Below, one piece after another: positions 1-11,615 of a DNA stretch of 64,000 nucleotides (position 1 is the stretch's first letter; each line of letters begins with the position of its first letter). The notes under the pieces are model-generated. The model searched no databases and was not told the DNA's origin. It saw nothing but the letters and a program-made list of their open reading frames with translations. The DNA comes from Paraburkholderia sp. CNPSo 3274. Its GTDB lineage: Bacteria; Pseudomonadota; Gammaproteobacteria; Burkholderiales; Burkholderiaceae. Location of the stretch: positions 124,001-188,000 of the forward strand of contig NZ_JAMBPR010000012.1 of the NCBI RefSeq assembly GCF_024206475.1, written 5' to 3'. The translations under genes were made by a program, and so were the position numbers.

Positions 1-108
1 ACGCTCTCCATGGGCATGTCGGCCGACCTCGAAGCCGCGGTGCTCGAAGGCGCGACGATCGTACGCGTCGGCACCGCGATTTTCGGCGCGCGCGACTACT
101 CTCACTGA
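1..108 (+). CDS. yggS: YggS-family PLP homeostasis protein (C-terminal end only)
   Basis: The first 35 codons read in frame 1 to a TGA at 106-108 and give the typical end of the YggS/PROSC family: [15 protein letters not shown], then [15 protein letters not shown]. These proteins bind pyridoxal phosphate and buffer its cellular level. The gene begins before the window. It sits 22 nt upstream of proC on the same strand, the usual yggS-proC arrangement, so the two are probably co-transcribed. Identification rests on this short tail and on the neighbour. Confidence 0.85.
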   Translation, partial: TLSMGMSADLEAAVLEGATIVRVGTAIFGARDYSH

Positions 109-130
109 TTCACTGAACGATTCCATCACC

Positions 131-946
131 ATGAAAATTGCCTTCATCGGCGGCGGCAACATGGCCGCCGCACTCATCGGCGGCCTGATCCGCAAGGGCG
201 TTCCGGCCGACAATCTCTACGCGATCGATCCGAACGAGGACGCCCGCAAGCGCAGCGCCGAGCAGTTCGGCGTGCGCACCGGCGCCGCCGCGGACGCCGC
301 GCTCGCTTCGTATGACGCGGTTCTGATCGCAGTAAAGCCGCAAATCGCCAAGGCCGTGGCCGAGGGCATCGCCCCGCACCTGGGCGCCCATCAGGTCGTC
401 ATCAGCATCATGGCCGGCATTCGCATCGACGACCTCTCGCGCTGGCTGAACGGCCACGCGCGCGTCGTGCGCACGATGCCGAACACGCCCGCGCTGATCG
501 GCATGGGCGCAACCGGCCTCGTCGCGAGCAGCGGCGTGGACGCAACGGGCCGACAGCTCGCTTCGGATGTGCTCGGCGCAGTCGGCCAAACGGTCTGGTT
601 CGACGACGAAACGAAGATCGACGCGGTCACGGGCATCTCGGGCAGCGGCCCGGCCTACGTGTTCTACTTCATCGAAGCGCTCGAAGAAGCGGCGCGCCAG
701 CTCGGCATGGACGAGCAGCAGGGCCGCGCGCTCGCCATCGCCACGTTCACGGGCGCGGCGCAACTTGCGCTGCAATCGGACGAGCCGCCCGCCGTGCTGC
801 GCGAGCGCGTGACCTCCAAGGGCGGCACGACCGCCGCGGCGCTCGCGTCGTTCGACGCTTCGGGCGTGAAGGCCGCCATCGTCAAGGGCGCGCTCGCGGC
901 CGATGCACGCGCGAAGGAAATGGGCGAGGAATTCGGCAAGCAGTAA
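131..946 (+). CDS. proC: Pyrroline-5-carboxylate reductase
   Basis: ProC makes L-proline from pyrroline-5-carboxylate with NAD(P)H, the last step of proline synthesis, in the cytoplasm. The 271-residue product has the family's usual length. The dinucleotide-binding glycine motif GGGNMA is at residues 7-12, the central motif GSGPAYVF follows near residue 173, and the conserved SKGGTTAAAL segment of the catalytic C-terminal domain is near residue 230. The ATG at 131 gives a protein starting directly with the Rossmann strand (MKIAFIGGGN). It follows yggS closely and ends just before a strong bidirectional terminator. Confidence 0.96.
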   Translation: MKIAFIGGGNMAAALIGGLIRKGVPADNLYAIDPNEDARKRSAEQFGVRTGAAADAALASYDAVLIAVKPQIAKAVAEGIAPHLGAHQVVISIMAGIRIDDLSRWLNGHARVVRTMPNTPALIGMGATGLVASSGVDATGRQLASDVLGAVGQTVWFDDETKIDAVTGISGSGPAYVFYFIEALEEAARQLGMDEQQGRALAIATFTGAAQLALQSDEPPAVLRERVTSKGGTTAAALASFDASGVKAAIVKGALAADARAKEMGEEFGKQ

Positions 947-970
947 GCCAGCGGCCGCGTCCAGATAGAA

Positions 971-1006
971 AAAGCGCCGGGTGTGTCATACCCCGGCGCT
1001 TTTTTT
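971..1006. terminator. Bidirectional intrinsic terminator between proC and ubiA
   Basis: An 11-bp perfect stem, AAAGCGCCGGG (971-981) with CCCGGCGCTTT (992-1002), closes a 10-nt loop. A T-run follows on the plus strand and the A-run in front serves the minus strand. It lies between two convergent genes. Confidence 0.9.
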
Positions 1007-1019
1007 AATCGATCGGGCC

Positions 1020-1883
1020 TCAGAGTCCCGCGACGACGTAATGGGCAGCAATCCCGACGAACAGCACGCCGCCCAGCCAGTTGTTGTGGCGGAACGCGGC
1101 GAAGCACGGCATGCGCTCGCGGTTCTTGATGAGCGTGTAGTGGTAAATAGCGCAGCCCACGGCCGCCGCCCAGCCGAGCCAGTAGAGCCAGCCGAAACCC
1201 AGCGTCACGCCCACCCACACGTAAATGCCGAGCGTGACCGCATAGCAGAGCATGATCGCGAGCACGTCGAACCGGCCGAATGTGAGCGCCGAGGTACGAA
1301 TGCCGATCTTGATGTCGTCGTCGCGATCGACCATCGCGTATTCGGTGTCGTAGGCCACGGACCAGAACACGTTCGCGGCCAGCATGATCCACGCGAGCGC
1401 TGGCACGTGATCCTGCACGGCGGCGAATGCCATGGGAATGCCGAAGCCGAACGCAATGCCCAGATACGCCTGCGGAATCGCGAAAAAGCGCTTGGTGAAC
1501 GGATACGACGCCGCCACGAACAGCGCCACGACCGAAAGCTGCTTCGTCAGCGCATTGAGCGGCAGGATCAACAGGAACGACACGAGCGCGAGGCCCGCGG
1601 CAATCGCCACCGCTTCCCAGGCGCGAATGCGGCCCGACGTGATGGGGCGTTCGGCCGTGCGTTTCACATGGCGGTCGAAGTCGCGGTCGGCGTAGTCGTT
1701 GATCGCGCAGCCCGCCGAGCGCATCAGCACGGTGCCGACCGTAAAGATGATCAGCAGCGAGAGGGGCGGATGGCCATCGGAGGCGATCCATAGCGCGTTG
1801 AGCGTCGGCCACAGCAGCAGCAGGCTGCCGATCGGCTTGTCCATGCGGACGAGCCGCAAATAGAGCGGGAGTCGGGCGAACAT
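1020..1883 (-). CDS. ubiA: 4-hydroxybenzoate octaprenyltransferase
   Basis: UbiA joins the polyprenyl chain to 4-hydroxybenzoate, the first membrane step of ubiquinone synthesis. The 287-residue product is a multi-pass inner-membrane protein. It carries the first aspartate-rich motif NDYADRDFD at residues 62-70, and a second Asp-rich segment (YAMVDRDDD) past mid-protein; these bind the Mg-diphosphate of the prenyl donor. The open frame extends 32 codons further upstream, but that stretch ([19 protein letters not shown]) does not look like UbiA, so I place the start at the ATG at 1883 ([19 protein letters not shown]). No strong ribosome-binding site is visible. Confidence 0.93.
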   Translation of the reverse strand: MFARLPLYLRLVRMDKPIGSLLLLWPTLNALWIASDGHPPLSLLIIFTVGTVLMRSAGCAINDYADRDFDRHVKRTAERPITSGRIRAWEAVAIAAGLALVSFLLILPLNALTKQLSVVALFVAASYPFTKRFFAIPQAYLGIAFGFGIPMAFAAVQDHVPALAWIMLAANVFWSVAYDTEYAMVDRDDDIKIGIRTSALTFGRFDVLAIMLCYAVTLGIYVWVGVTLGFGWLYWLGWAAAVGCAIYHYTLIKNRERMPCFAAFRHNNWLGGVLFVGIAAHYVVAGL

Positions 1884-1958
1884 GATCGGGGCGGGAAAAG
1901 CGATGCCGCTATTGTAGGCCAGGGCGGCGCGCCGTCGCCGCGAGCCGCACCCGCGCAA

Positions 1959-1994
1959 AAACAAAGGCCCGCCGGACATTCGGCGGGCCTTTCA
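1959..1994 (-). terminator. Intrinsic terminator of dps
   Basis: A 12-bp perfect stem (AAAGGCCCGCCG at 1963-1974, CGGCGGGCCTTT at 1981-1992) lies about 50 nt past the dps stop. Read on the minus strand it is followed by a T-rich tail (TTTGTTTTTG). Confidence 0.8.
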
Positions 1995-2041
1995 TCGTGC
2001 TGGTCGTGCTTCAGGTGCAGCGCCCGGGCGCCGCATCGGCT

Positions 2042-2530
2042 TCAGGCCAGCAGCGAGCGCAGCATCCACGCGGTCTTTTCGTGCGTCTGCATGCGTTGCG
2101 TGAGCAGGTCGGCGGTCGGTTCGTCGTTGGCCGCTTCCGTCGACGGGAAGATCGCGCGCGCGGTGCGCACCACGGCTTCCTGCCCTTCCACCAGCTGGCG
2201 GATCATGTCTTCAGCGGCCGGCACCCCGTCCGCTTCGGGAATCGACGAAAGCTTCGCGAATTCCTTGTAGCTGCCCGGCGCATGCACGCCCAGCGCACGA
2301 ATACGCTCGGCGATGGCGTCCACGGCCAGTGCGAGTTCGTTGTACTGCCCTTCGAACATCAGGTGGAGCGTGTTGAACATCGGCCCCGTGACGTTCCAGT
2401 GGAAGTTGTGCGTCTTCAGATACAGCGTGTAGGTGTCCGCGAGCAGGCGCGAGAGACCCTCCGCGATCTTCTTGCGATCCTTGTCGCTGATGCCGATATT
2501 CACGTGCTGTACGGTTGCTTTTTTGGCCAT
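2042..2530 (-). CDS. dps: Dps-family DNA-binding ferritin-like protein
   Basis: Dps dodecamers oxidise and store iron using hydrogen peroxide and coat DNA during stress. The 162-residue product shows the Dps ferroxidase signature: [10 protein letters not shown] at residues 41-50, then [20 protein letters not shown] with D71 and E75. The start at 2530 ([11 protein letters not shown]) is preceded by AAGGAG at good spacing. The frame runs 23 codons further upstream but without Dps-like sequence. It lies downstream of katA on the same strand, separated by a 58-residue ORF, so an OxyR-controlled oxidative-stress block is likely. Confidence 0.93.
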   Translation of the reverse strand: MAKKATVQHVNIGISDKDRKKIAEGLSRLLADTYTLYLKTHNFHWNVTGPMFNTLHLMFEGQYNELALAVDAIAERIRALGVHAPGSYKEFAKLSSIPEADGVPAAEDMIRQLVEGQEAVVRTARAIFPSTEAANDEPTADLLTQRMQTHEKTAWMLRSLLA

Positions 2531-2697
2531 GACGACTCCTTGTGTAGCAATGAGACTACGCCTGCTTGGCGAACCGGTTGCGACGCGCGCGCTTTTCATC
2601 AGCCGCGCGCGAACGCTCGATCGGTCGTCAGTGTAGCCTGGAAATATCAGAAAACCGGCTCATCCGGCCCTACTGTCCAGCAACGTGCCCGCCTCGT

Positions 2698-2874
2698 TCA
2701 GTGTCCCGCCAGGTGCGCGAGACCTTGCATCGCGATCGCCACGAAACCGCTCGCCACGATCGCGAAGCCCACCACGCGACGCACGATCTGCGTGCCTTCC
2801 GCGCGCGTGCGCGCCATCGTGGCGGCCTCGCCGCGTCCCATGGTCTTGAGGGTCATCGTCATCGTTCGGGTCAT
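2698..2874 (-). CDS. 58-residue membrane peptide, unknown function
   Basis: This is a short reading frame between katA and dps on their strand. ATG at 2872-2874 has a good ribosome-binding site (CAGGAG, 7 nt spacing) and the frame stops at TGA 2698-2700. The peptide begins MTRTMTMTLKTMGRGEAATM, has a short basic stretch (RTRAEGTQIVRR), then one hydrophobic span of about 22 residues (VVGFAIVASGFVAIAMQGLAHL), and ends AGH. It is therefore predicted to be a single-span inner-membrane peptide. I recognise no family. The position suggests a stress-linked role, but that is inference only. It is too short to be certain it is translated. Confidence 0.6.
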   Translation of the reverse strand: MTRTMTMTLKTMGRGEAATMARTRAEGTQIVRRVVGFAIVASGFVAIAMQGLAHLAGH

Positions 2875-2962
2875 GATCGTGCTCCTGTGGTGTTTCCTCG
2901 AATTCCTGCTTCAGGCGCGGCTCGCTGTCTCAGCGTTGTGACAACACACCGCGCCCGCGTCC

Positions 2963-4402
<1,440 letters not shown>

Positions 4403-4796
4403 GCTGGATTCCTTCCTTGCTTGCGTGTGTGTTCTGGAATTCGGTGAAATTTGCGCCGGGACAGCGTGAGGCCGTCAGGCGGACAGCGCGCGGTCAACGA
4501 GCAGCGAGAACCACACGGTGCGAAGGCCAGAATGGGCGCGTGCCGGGGTGCTGGGTGCGGGAGTGTTCGAGTGGGTGGTTTGCATCGCTTCCTCCAGTAG
4601 TTTCCGGTCGGGATCGGTTAGGGGAAACTTTAGCATCGACTATCGATATATATAATTTGATTTATTTAATCTATCGAATAGACGCAGGTTATTGGGGTCG
4701 CAAGAAACGCAAGGCCGGGGAATTGCGGCGCGGGCGAATGCCGCGCTGGAGAGGGAAACGCTCCGCGCAGCCCGAAAGCGCACGGTGCGATGTACG
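4403..4796. promoter_or_regulatory. katA upstream region with AT-rich candidate OxyR operator
   Basis: This 394-nt gap separates the oxyR stop from the katA start. Most of it is ordinary GC-rich DNA with no convincing gene. Positions 4634-4682 stand out as strongly AT-rich in a GC-rich setting. They hold two GATAG/CTATC elements (CTATC near 4639 and CTATCGAATAG at 4671-4681) about three helical turns apart, resembling the ATAG/CTAT blocks of OxyR sites. OxyR binding is inferred from this and from gene order. Confidence 0.5.
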
Positions 4797-5756
4797 TCAG
4801 GCTGCCTCGGCAGGCGCCTCGATCTTCCTCACGCCGGGCAGCTCGCAGGCGTGAATGGCGTCGACGACCGCCTCGATTGCCGGCATGCGCGTGAAGCTCT
4901 TGCGCCACGCGAGCACCACGCGGCGGTCCGGCACGGGTTCGTCGAACGGCACGTAGGAAAGCAGCCCGGAATCGACGCCGCCGGCGTGCGGCTTCACCTC
5001 GGTCACCGACATGCGCGGTAGCACGGTAATGCCTACGCCGCTCGCGACCATATGACGAATGGTCTCTAGCGACGAGCCTTCGAACGTCTTCTGGATGCCG
5101 TCGGCGTTCTGCGAGAAGCGCATCAGTTCCGGGCACACGCCCAGCACGTGGTCGCGGAAGCAATGCCCGCTGCCGAGCAGCAGCATGGTTTCCTGCTTGA
5201 GGTCGTCCGGGTCGATCTTCGGGCGCTGTTCCCACGCGTGGCCCGAAGGCAGCGCCACGACGAACGGTTCGTCGTAGAGCGGCCGCAGCGTGAGGCCGGT
5301 TTCGGGGAACGGCAGTGCCATGATCGCCACGTCGATCTCGCCTTGCTTGAGCAGCTCGATGAGCTTGAGCGTGTAGTTCTCCTGCAGCATGAGCGGCATT
5401 TGCGGCACGCGCTTGATCATCTGCTTGACGAGCGTGGGCAGCAGGTAGGGCCCGATCGTATAGATCACGCCCAGGCGCAGCGGCCCCACGAGCGGATCCT
5501 TGCCCTGCTTGGCGATTTCCTTGATCGCGAGCGTCTGTTCGAGCACGCGCTGCGCTTGCGTGACGATCTGCTCGCCGATGGGCGTCACGCTCACCTCGCT
5601 CGTGCCGCGCTCGAAGATTTGCACGTTCAGTTCGTCTTCGAGCTTCTTGATGGCGACCGAAAGGGTCGGCTGGCTCACGAAGCAGGCTTCCGCGGCCCGT
5701 CCGAAGTGGCGCTCTCGAGCTACCGCGACAATGTATTTCAATTCAGTGAGCGTCAT
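4797..5756 (-). CDS. oxyR: Hydrogen peroxide sensor and LysR-type regulator OxyR
   Basis: OxyR activates catalase, Dps and related genes when peroxide oxidises a cysteine pair. The 319-residue product has the LysR winged helix-turn-helix at residues 1-60 (MTLTELKYIVAVARERHFG) and the redox pair in GSGHCFRDHVLGVCPE. Counting from the chosen start, these are Cys199 and Cys208, the same numbers as in the E. coli protein. That supports the ATG at 5756 over the one five codons upstream. It lies between recG and katA on one strand, and its own promoter region contains an ATAG/CTAT element. Confidence 0.95.
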   Translation of the reverse strand: MTLTELKYIVAVARERHFGRAAEACFVSQPTLSVAIKKLEDELNVQIFERGTSEVSVTPIGEQIVTQAQRVLEQTLAIKEIAKQGKDPLVGPLRLGVIYTIGPYLLPTLVKQMIKRVPQMPLMLQENYTLKLIELLKQGEIDVAIMALPFPETGLTLRPLYDEPFVVALPSGHAWEQRPKIDPDDLKQETMLLLGSGHCFRDHVLGVCPELMRFSQNADGIQKTFEGSSLETIRHMVASGVGITVLPRMSVTEVKPHAGGVDSGLLSYVPFDEPVPDRRVVLAWRKSFTRMPAIEAVVDAIHACELPGVRKIEAPAEAA

Positions 5757-5906
5757 TCGGGGACCAATCAAAAAAGGTGAATCAATAGCTTGTAGTTATA
5801 CACCTATGGCGGTGATTCGCCAATAATCAACACCCCTATGCGGGGCGTGATCAGCACAAAAGGGTCAGACGGCGCAGGCGCGCGCAGGTTCCGCGCAATG
5901 GACTAT
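5757..5906 (-). promoter_or_regulatory. oxyR promoter region with possible autoregulatory site and weak recG terminator
   Basis: ATAG at 5785-5788 and CTAT at 5804-5807 frame a 23-bp AT-rich element about 30 nt upstream of the oxyR start, where a LysR-type protein could repress its own gene. A short hairpin (CACCCC 5831-5836 with GGGGCG 5842-5847), weakly T-rich on the minus strand, may end recG transcription. Both readings are tentative. Confidence 0.35.
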
Positions 5907-8186
5907 TTACGCTTTCAGGTACTGCTCGCGGGCGCCGAGCCAACGGTTCAGGTGCTGCGTGACGACGAGCGGAAACTCGTGCAGCAGACGTTCGGCTGCG
6001 CCGCGCGCGGGCTCGATGAGCCACGCGTCGTTCTCGAGGCTCGCGAAGCGCAGCATCGCCGCGCCAGATTGACGCGCGCCGAGGAATTCGCCGGGGCCGC
6101 GGATTTCGAGGTCCTTGCGTGCGATCTCGAAGCCGTCGGTGGTCTCGCGCATGGTTTGCAGGCGTGCGCGGCCCGTGAGCGACAACGGCCCGGTATAGAG
6201 CAGCACGCACACCGAAGCGGCGCTGCCCCGCCCCACGCGCCCGCGCAACTGGTGCAATTGCGCGAGGCCGAAGCGCTCGGCATGCTCGATCACCATCAGC
6301 GAGGCGTTGGGCACATCCACGCCCACTTCGATAACCGTCGTCGCCACGAGCAGTTGCACTTCGTTGCGTGAAAACGCATCCATGACGGCGGCCTTGTCCG
6401 CGGAAGCCAGACGGCCGTGCACGAGGCCCACGGTGAGTTCCGGTAGCGCAGCCACGAGCGTTTCGTAAGTCTCGACGGCCGTTTGCAGCTGCAACGTCTC
6501 GCTTTCCTCGATCAGCGGACATACCCAGTACACCTGACGACCCGTGAGCGCCGCCGCGCGCACGCGCGCGACCACTTCCTCGCGGCGCGCGTCGGAGATG
6601 AGCTTCGTGAGGATCGGTGTACGGCCGGGCGGCAGTTCGTCGATGGTGGAGACGTCGAGGTCCGCGTAGTAGGTCATGGCGAGCGTACGCGGGATCGGCG
6701 TAGCCGACATCATCAGCTGATGCGGCTGGAACTCGCGATGCGTCTCGCCAGGCGCTTTCGCATTCTGCGCCTTGGCGCGCAGCGCGAGCCGCTGCTCGAC
6801 GCCGAAGCGATGCTGCTCGTCGACGATCACGAGGCCGAGGCGCGCGAATTCCACGGCCTCCTGAATGATCGCGTGGGTGCCGATCACGAGCTGCGCCGTG
6901 CCGAGCGCCGCGGCTTCGAGCGCCGCGCGCTTTTCCTTCGCCTTGAGGCTGCCCGCGAGCCACGCCACCTGCACGCCGAGCGGCTCGAGCCAGCCGCGCA
7001 GCTTGCGCGCGTGCTGTTCCGCGAGGATTTCAGTGGGCGCCATGAGCGCGGCCTGGTAGCCCGCGTCGATGGCCTGCGCGGCCGCGAGCGCCGCGACCAC
7101 GGTCTTGCCGCTGCCCACGTCGCCTTGCAGCAGACGCTGCATGGGGTGCGGCTGTTCGAGATCGTGCGCGATTTCCGCCACCACGCGCTCCTGCGCGAGC
7201 GTCAGCGTGAACGGCAGCGCGCCGCGCAGACGTGCGAGCAGCGTCTCTTCGCTCTTGCGCCCCGCGACGTGGCGAGCCATCGCGGGCGCAGCGCGCGTGC
7301 GGCGCTCTTCGTGCGCGCGCTTGAGCGACAGTTGCTGCGCGAGCAGCTCCTCGAATTTAATGCGCGTCCACGCGGGATGTGTGCCGTCGATCAGCTCATG
7401 CTCGTCGGCGTTCACGGGCGGGTGGTGCAGCGTCTTCACAGCATCCATCAATGGCGGCAGATTCAGCGGCTCCATGAACTCGTGCGCCACCGCATCCGGC
7501 AGCAATTCAGGCAGATGCGCACGCGAAAGCGCGTTGTCGATCGCCTTGCGCAGATACGCCTGGCTCACGCCCGCCGTGGACGGATACACCGGCGTGAGTG
7601 CCTGCGGCAGCGGCGCGTCGCCCTCGACGACCTTCACCGCCGGATGCACCATCTCCATGCCGAAGAAGCCACCGCGCACGTCGCCGCGCACGCGCAACCG
7701 CTTGCCGATCGCCATCTGCGCGACCTGCGAGCCATAGAAGTTCAGGAAGCGCAAATGAAGCTCGTCGCCGTTGTGATCCTGCAGCTTCACGACGAGCTGG
7801 CGGCGCGGCCGGTAGACGATCTCGTTGTCGAACACCACGCCTTCGGTTTGCGCGATGCCGCCCGGCAGGAGTTCGCCGATGGGCGTGAGCGTGGTTTCGT
7901 CCTCGTAGCGCATCGGCAGATGCAACACGAGATCGATGTCGCTGCGCAGACCGAGTTTGGCGAGGCGGTCGGCGGTTTTGGTGAGCTTGGGCTTGTCTTT
8001 GGACGCGGCTTTTTCTGCAGCTTTTTCTACGGCGTTTTCTACGGCTTTTTCTGCGGATTTCTTCGCGGCGCGTTTGCGCGCGGGCGGTGCGGCGCCTTCC
8101 GTCGTGTCCGGTTGCTCCTTGCGCGCGCCGTCCTCGGGCGTGCGCGCGTCGTCGGGCGCTTCGCTCGCGGAGTCGGGTTCGGACAT
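5907..8186 (-). CDS. recG: ATP-dependent DNA helicase RecG
   Basis: RecG remodels stalled replication forks and branched DNA. The protein has an N-terminal wedge/OB region (RYEDETTLTPIGEL onward), Walker A GDVGSGKT, a DEQH motif II, QHRFGVEQR, the motif III-like MSATPIPRTLAMT, and the C-terminal helicase motif with HQLRGRVGRG. I chose the ATG at 8186 (MSEPDSASEAP; 759 residues). An ATG at 8210 (MPPSVSRL) is equally possible, as neither has a clear ribosome-binding site. Residues before about 90 form a low-complexity Lys/Ala/Glu-rich extension, which is unusual. The gene is divergent from queA and upstream of oxyR. Confidence 0.94.
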   Translation of the reverse strand: MSEPDSASEAPDDARTPEDGARKEQPDTTEGAAPPARKRAAKKSAEKAVENAVEKAAEKAASKDKPKLTKTADRLAKLGLRSDIDLVLHLPMRYEDETTLTPIGELLPGGIAQTEGVVFDNEIVYRPRRQLVVKLQDHNGDELHLRFLNFYGSQVAQMAIGKRLRVRGDVRGGFFGMEMVHPAVKVVEGDAPLPQALTPVYPSTAGVSQAYLRKAIDNALSRAHLPELLPDAVAHEFMEPLNLPPLMDAVKTLHHPPVNADEHELIDGTHPAWTRIKFEELLAQQLSLKRAHEERRTRAAPAMARHVAGRKSEETLLARLRGALPFTLTLAQERVVAEIAHDLEQPHPMQRLLQGDVGSGKTVVAALAAAQAIDAGYQAALMAPTEILAEQHARKLRGWLEPLGVQVAWLAGSLKAKEKRAALEAAALGTAQLVIGTHAIIQEAVEFARLGLVIVDEQHRFGVEQRLALRAKAQNAKAPGETHREFQPHQLMMSATPIPRTLAMTYYADLDVSTIDELPPGRTPILTKLISDARREEVVARVRAAALTGRQVYWVCPLIEESETLQLQTAVETYETLVAALPELTVGLVHGRLASADKAAVMDAFSRNEVQLLVATTVIEVGVDVPNASLMVIEHAERFGLAQLHQLRGRVGRGSAASVCVLLYTGPLSLTGRARLQTMRETTDGFEIARKDLEIRGPGEFLGARQSGAAMLRFASLENDAWLIEPARGAAERLLHEFPLVVTQHLNRWLGAREQYLKA

Positions 8187-8501
8187 CAATCGGCTAACGG
8201 ATGGGGGCATGGGCAGCTTCGCAAGTACAATATCGGCTTTCCGGCATGGCGCGGCGCGTGCAGCGCGACGGCTTCTGCCATCAGGCACGCCGCGCGCATC
8301 GCTATCGCGCACGTCCCGCAATCATAGCCGTGTCGATCCGGAGTTAGGGCTTTAGCCCTTAACCGGTCCCATGCAACTTGGTGGTTCGTCACGCACGAAC
8401 GGCCATTGCAGCCGCTTTTTGGGGCGCAACCGCTTGACGGTTCGGCTCCGCCAAGCCGCCGCGCGCCGGGCCTCCGGCGCATTTCCGTTACTTCAGGCCG
8501 C
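8187..8501. other. Divergent recG/queA intergenic region
   Basis: This 315-nt gap contains the hairpin repeat at 8338-8377 and no gene I can support. On the minus strand the repeat is followed by CGACACGGCT and then ATG ATT GCG GGA and three more codons to a TAG, a seven-codon mini-ORF whose layout parallels the repeat-to-ATG spacing at gntK. The promoters of recG and queA must also lie here, but I see no confident -35/-10 pair. Confidence 0.4.
8338..8377 (-). repeat. 40-bp hairpin repeat element, copy 1
   Basis: Read on the minus strand the element starts GTTGCATGGGACCGG and folds into a hairpin with stem AGGGCT/AGCCCT. It shares most of its positions with the element at 61794-61833, including the invariant 3' block GGTCCCATGCAAC (plus-strand sense). 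The copies differ by a compensatory pair in the stem (G8348-C8357 here, C-G in copy 2). It lies in the recG-queA intergenic region, about 150 nt upstream of recG. Confidence 0.7.
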
Positions 8502-10870
<2,369 letters not shown>

Positions 10871-11118
10871 GAGGGCGTCTCACGACGGCGTGTCTCGTGC
10901 CGGCCGCGATACATTACAATAACCTTTCGCAATAATGGCGCGGACAAGGCATGCGGTCCGCTCGAGCCGCCCCGGTTTTCACGCGCGCGCATGCCGTGCC
11001 GGGGCGTGGTCCGAGATAAGCACTTGATCGCAAAGCCTATTTTGCGTCATCGCCGCGATGAATGCCGGTGGTAGAATAACCGGCTCGCTTTTTGATCGTA
11101 AAAAACGGAGAGACCAAC

Positions 11119-11448
11119 GTGTCGTTCATTTCCAATGCCTTCGCGCAAGGCAGTGCAGCAGGTGGTGCCGAATCGAGCATCATGAGCTTCCTGCCGCTCA
11201 TTCTGATGTTCGCCGTGCTGTACTTCATCATGATCCGTCCGCAGATGAAGCGCCAGAAGGAACATCGCAACATGCTCTCGGCCATGGCCAAGGGCGACGA
11301 AGTCATCACGAGCGGCGGCATCGTCGGCAAGGTGACCAAGGTCAGCGAAGCCTACGTCGGCGTCGAAATCGCCGATGGCACGGAAATCACCGTGCAGAAG
11401 TCGTCGGTCTCGACCATCCTGCCGAAGGGCACGATCAAGTCGCTGTAA
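11119..11448 (+). CDS. yajC: Sec translocon accessory protein YajC
   Basis: YajC is a small single-span inner-membrane protein that associates with SecDF and SecYEG. I take the GTG at 11119 as start (109 residues, MSFISNAFAQG), because GGAG lies 8 nt upstream and the product matches the usual betaproteobacterial YajC. An upstream frame start at 11092 would add nine unlikely residues. A transmembrane helix (MSFLPLILMFAVLYFIMI) is followed by the conserved RPQMKRQKEHRNML and a soluble KGDEVITSGGIVGKV domain. Confidence 0.93.
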   Translation: MSFISNAFAQGSAAGGAESSIMSFLPLILMFAVLYFIMIRPQMKRQKEHRNMLSAMAKGDEVITSGGIVGKVTKVSEAYVGVEIADGTEITVQKSSVSTILPKGTIKSL

Positions 11449-11464
11449 CGCTTCACGGAATCAT

Positions 11465-11495
11465 CGAGGCCGTTGCCTCTGAAAGAACGGCCTCG
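11465..11495 (+). other. Stable stem-loop between yajC and secD
   Basis: CGAGGCCGTT (11465-11474) pairs perfectly with AACGGCCTCG (11486-11495) around an 11-nt loop, 16 nt past the yajC stop. No T-run follows, so it is not a classical terminator. It may protect or process the mRNA, or attenuate between yajC and secDF. Confidence 0.6.
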
Positions 11496-11615
11496 CGCGC
11501 CCGGCCCGCCCTCGCAGCCACTGACCAGCAAACGTCAATGCAGGTACGCCCCGAAGGCAACGCCGGACGCGCGCGCAGCGCTTAAGGCCATTCCCCTCCC
11601 CCGTTGGGTCAACCA

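Noticed and set aside
6483..8327. 614-codon plus-strand open frame opposite recG
   Set aside because: Antisense shadow of recG with Arg/His-rich, family-less sequence.
8400..8501. preQ1 riboswitch upstream of queA
   Set aside because: The region has GC-rich inverted repeats but no recognisable preQ1 aptamer. queA and tgt act after preQ1 synthesis and are not usual targets.
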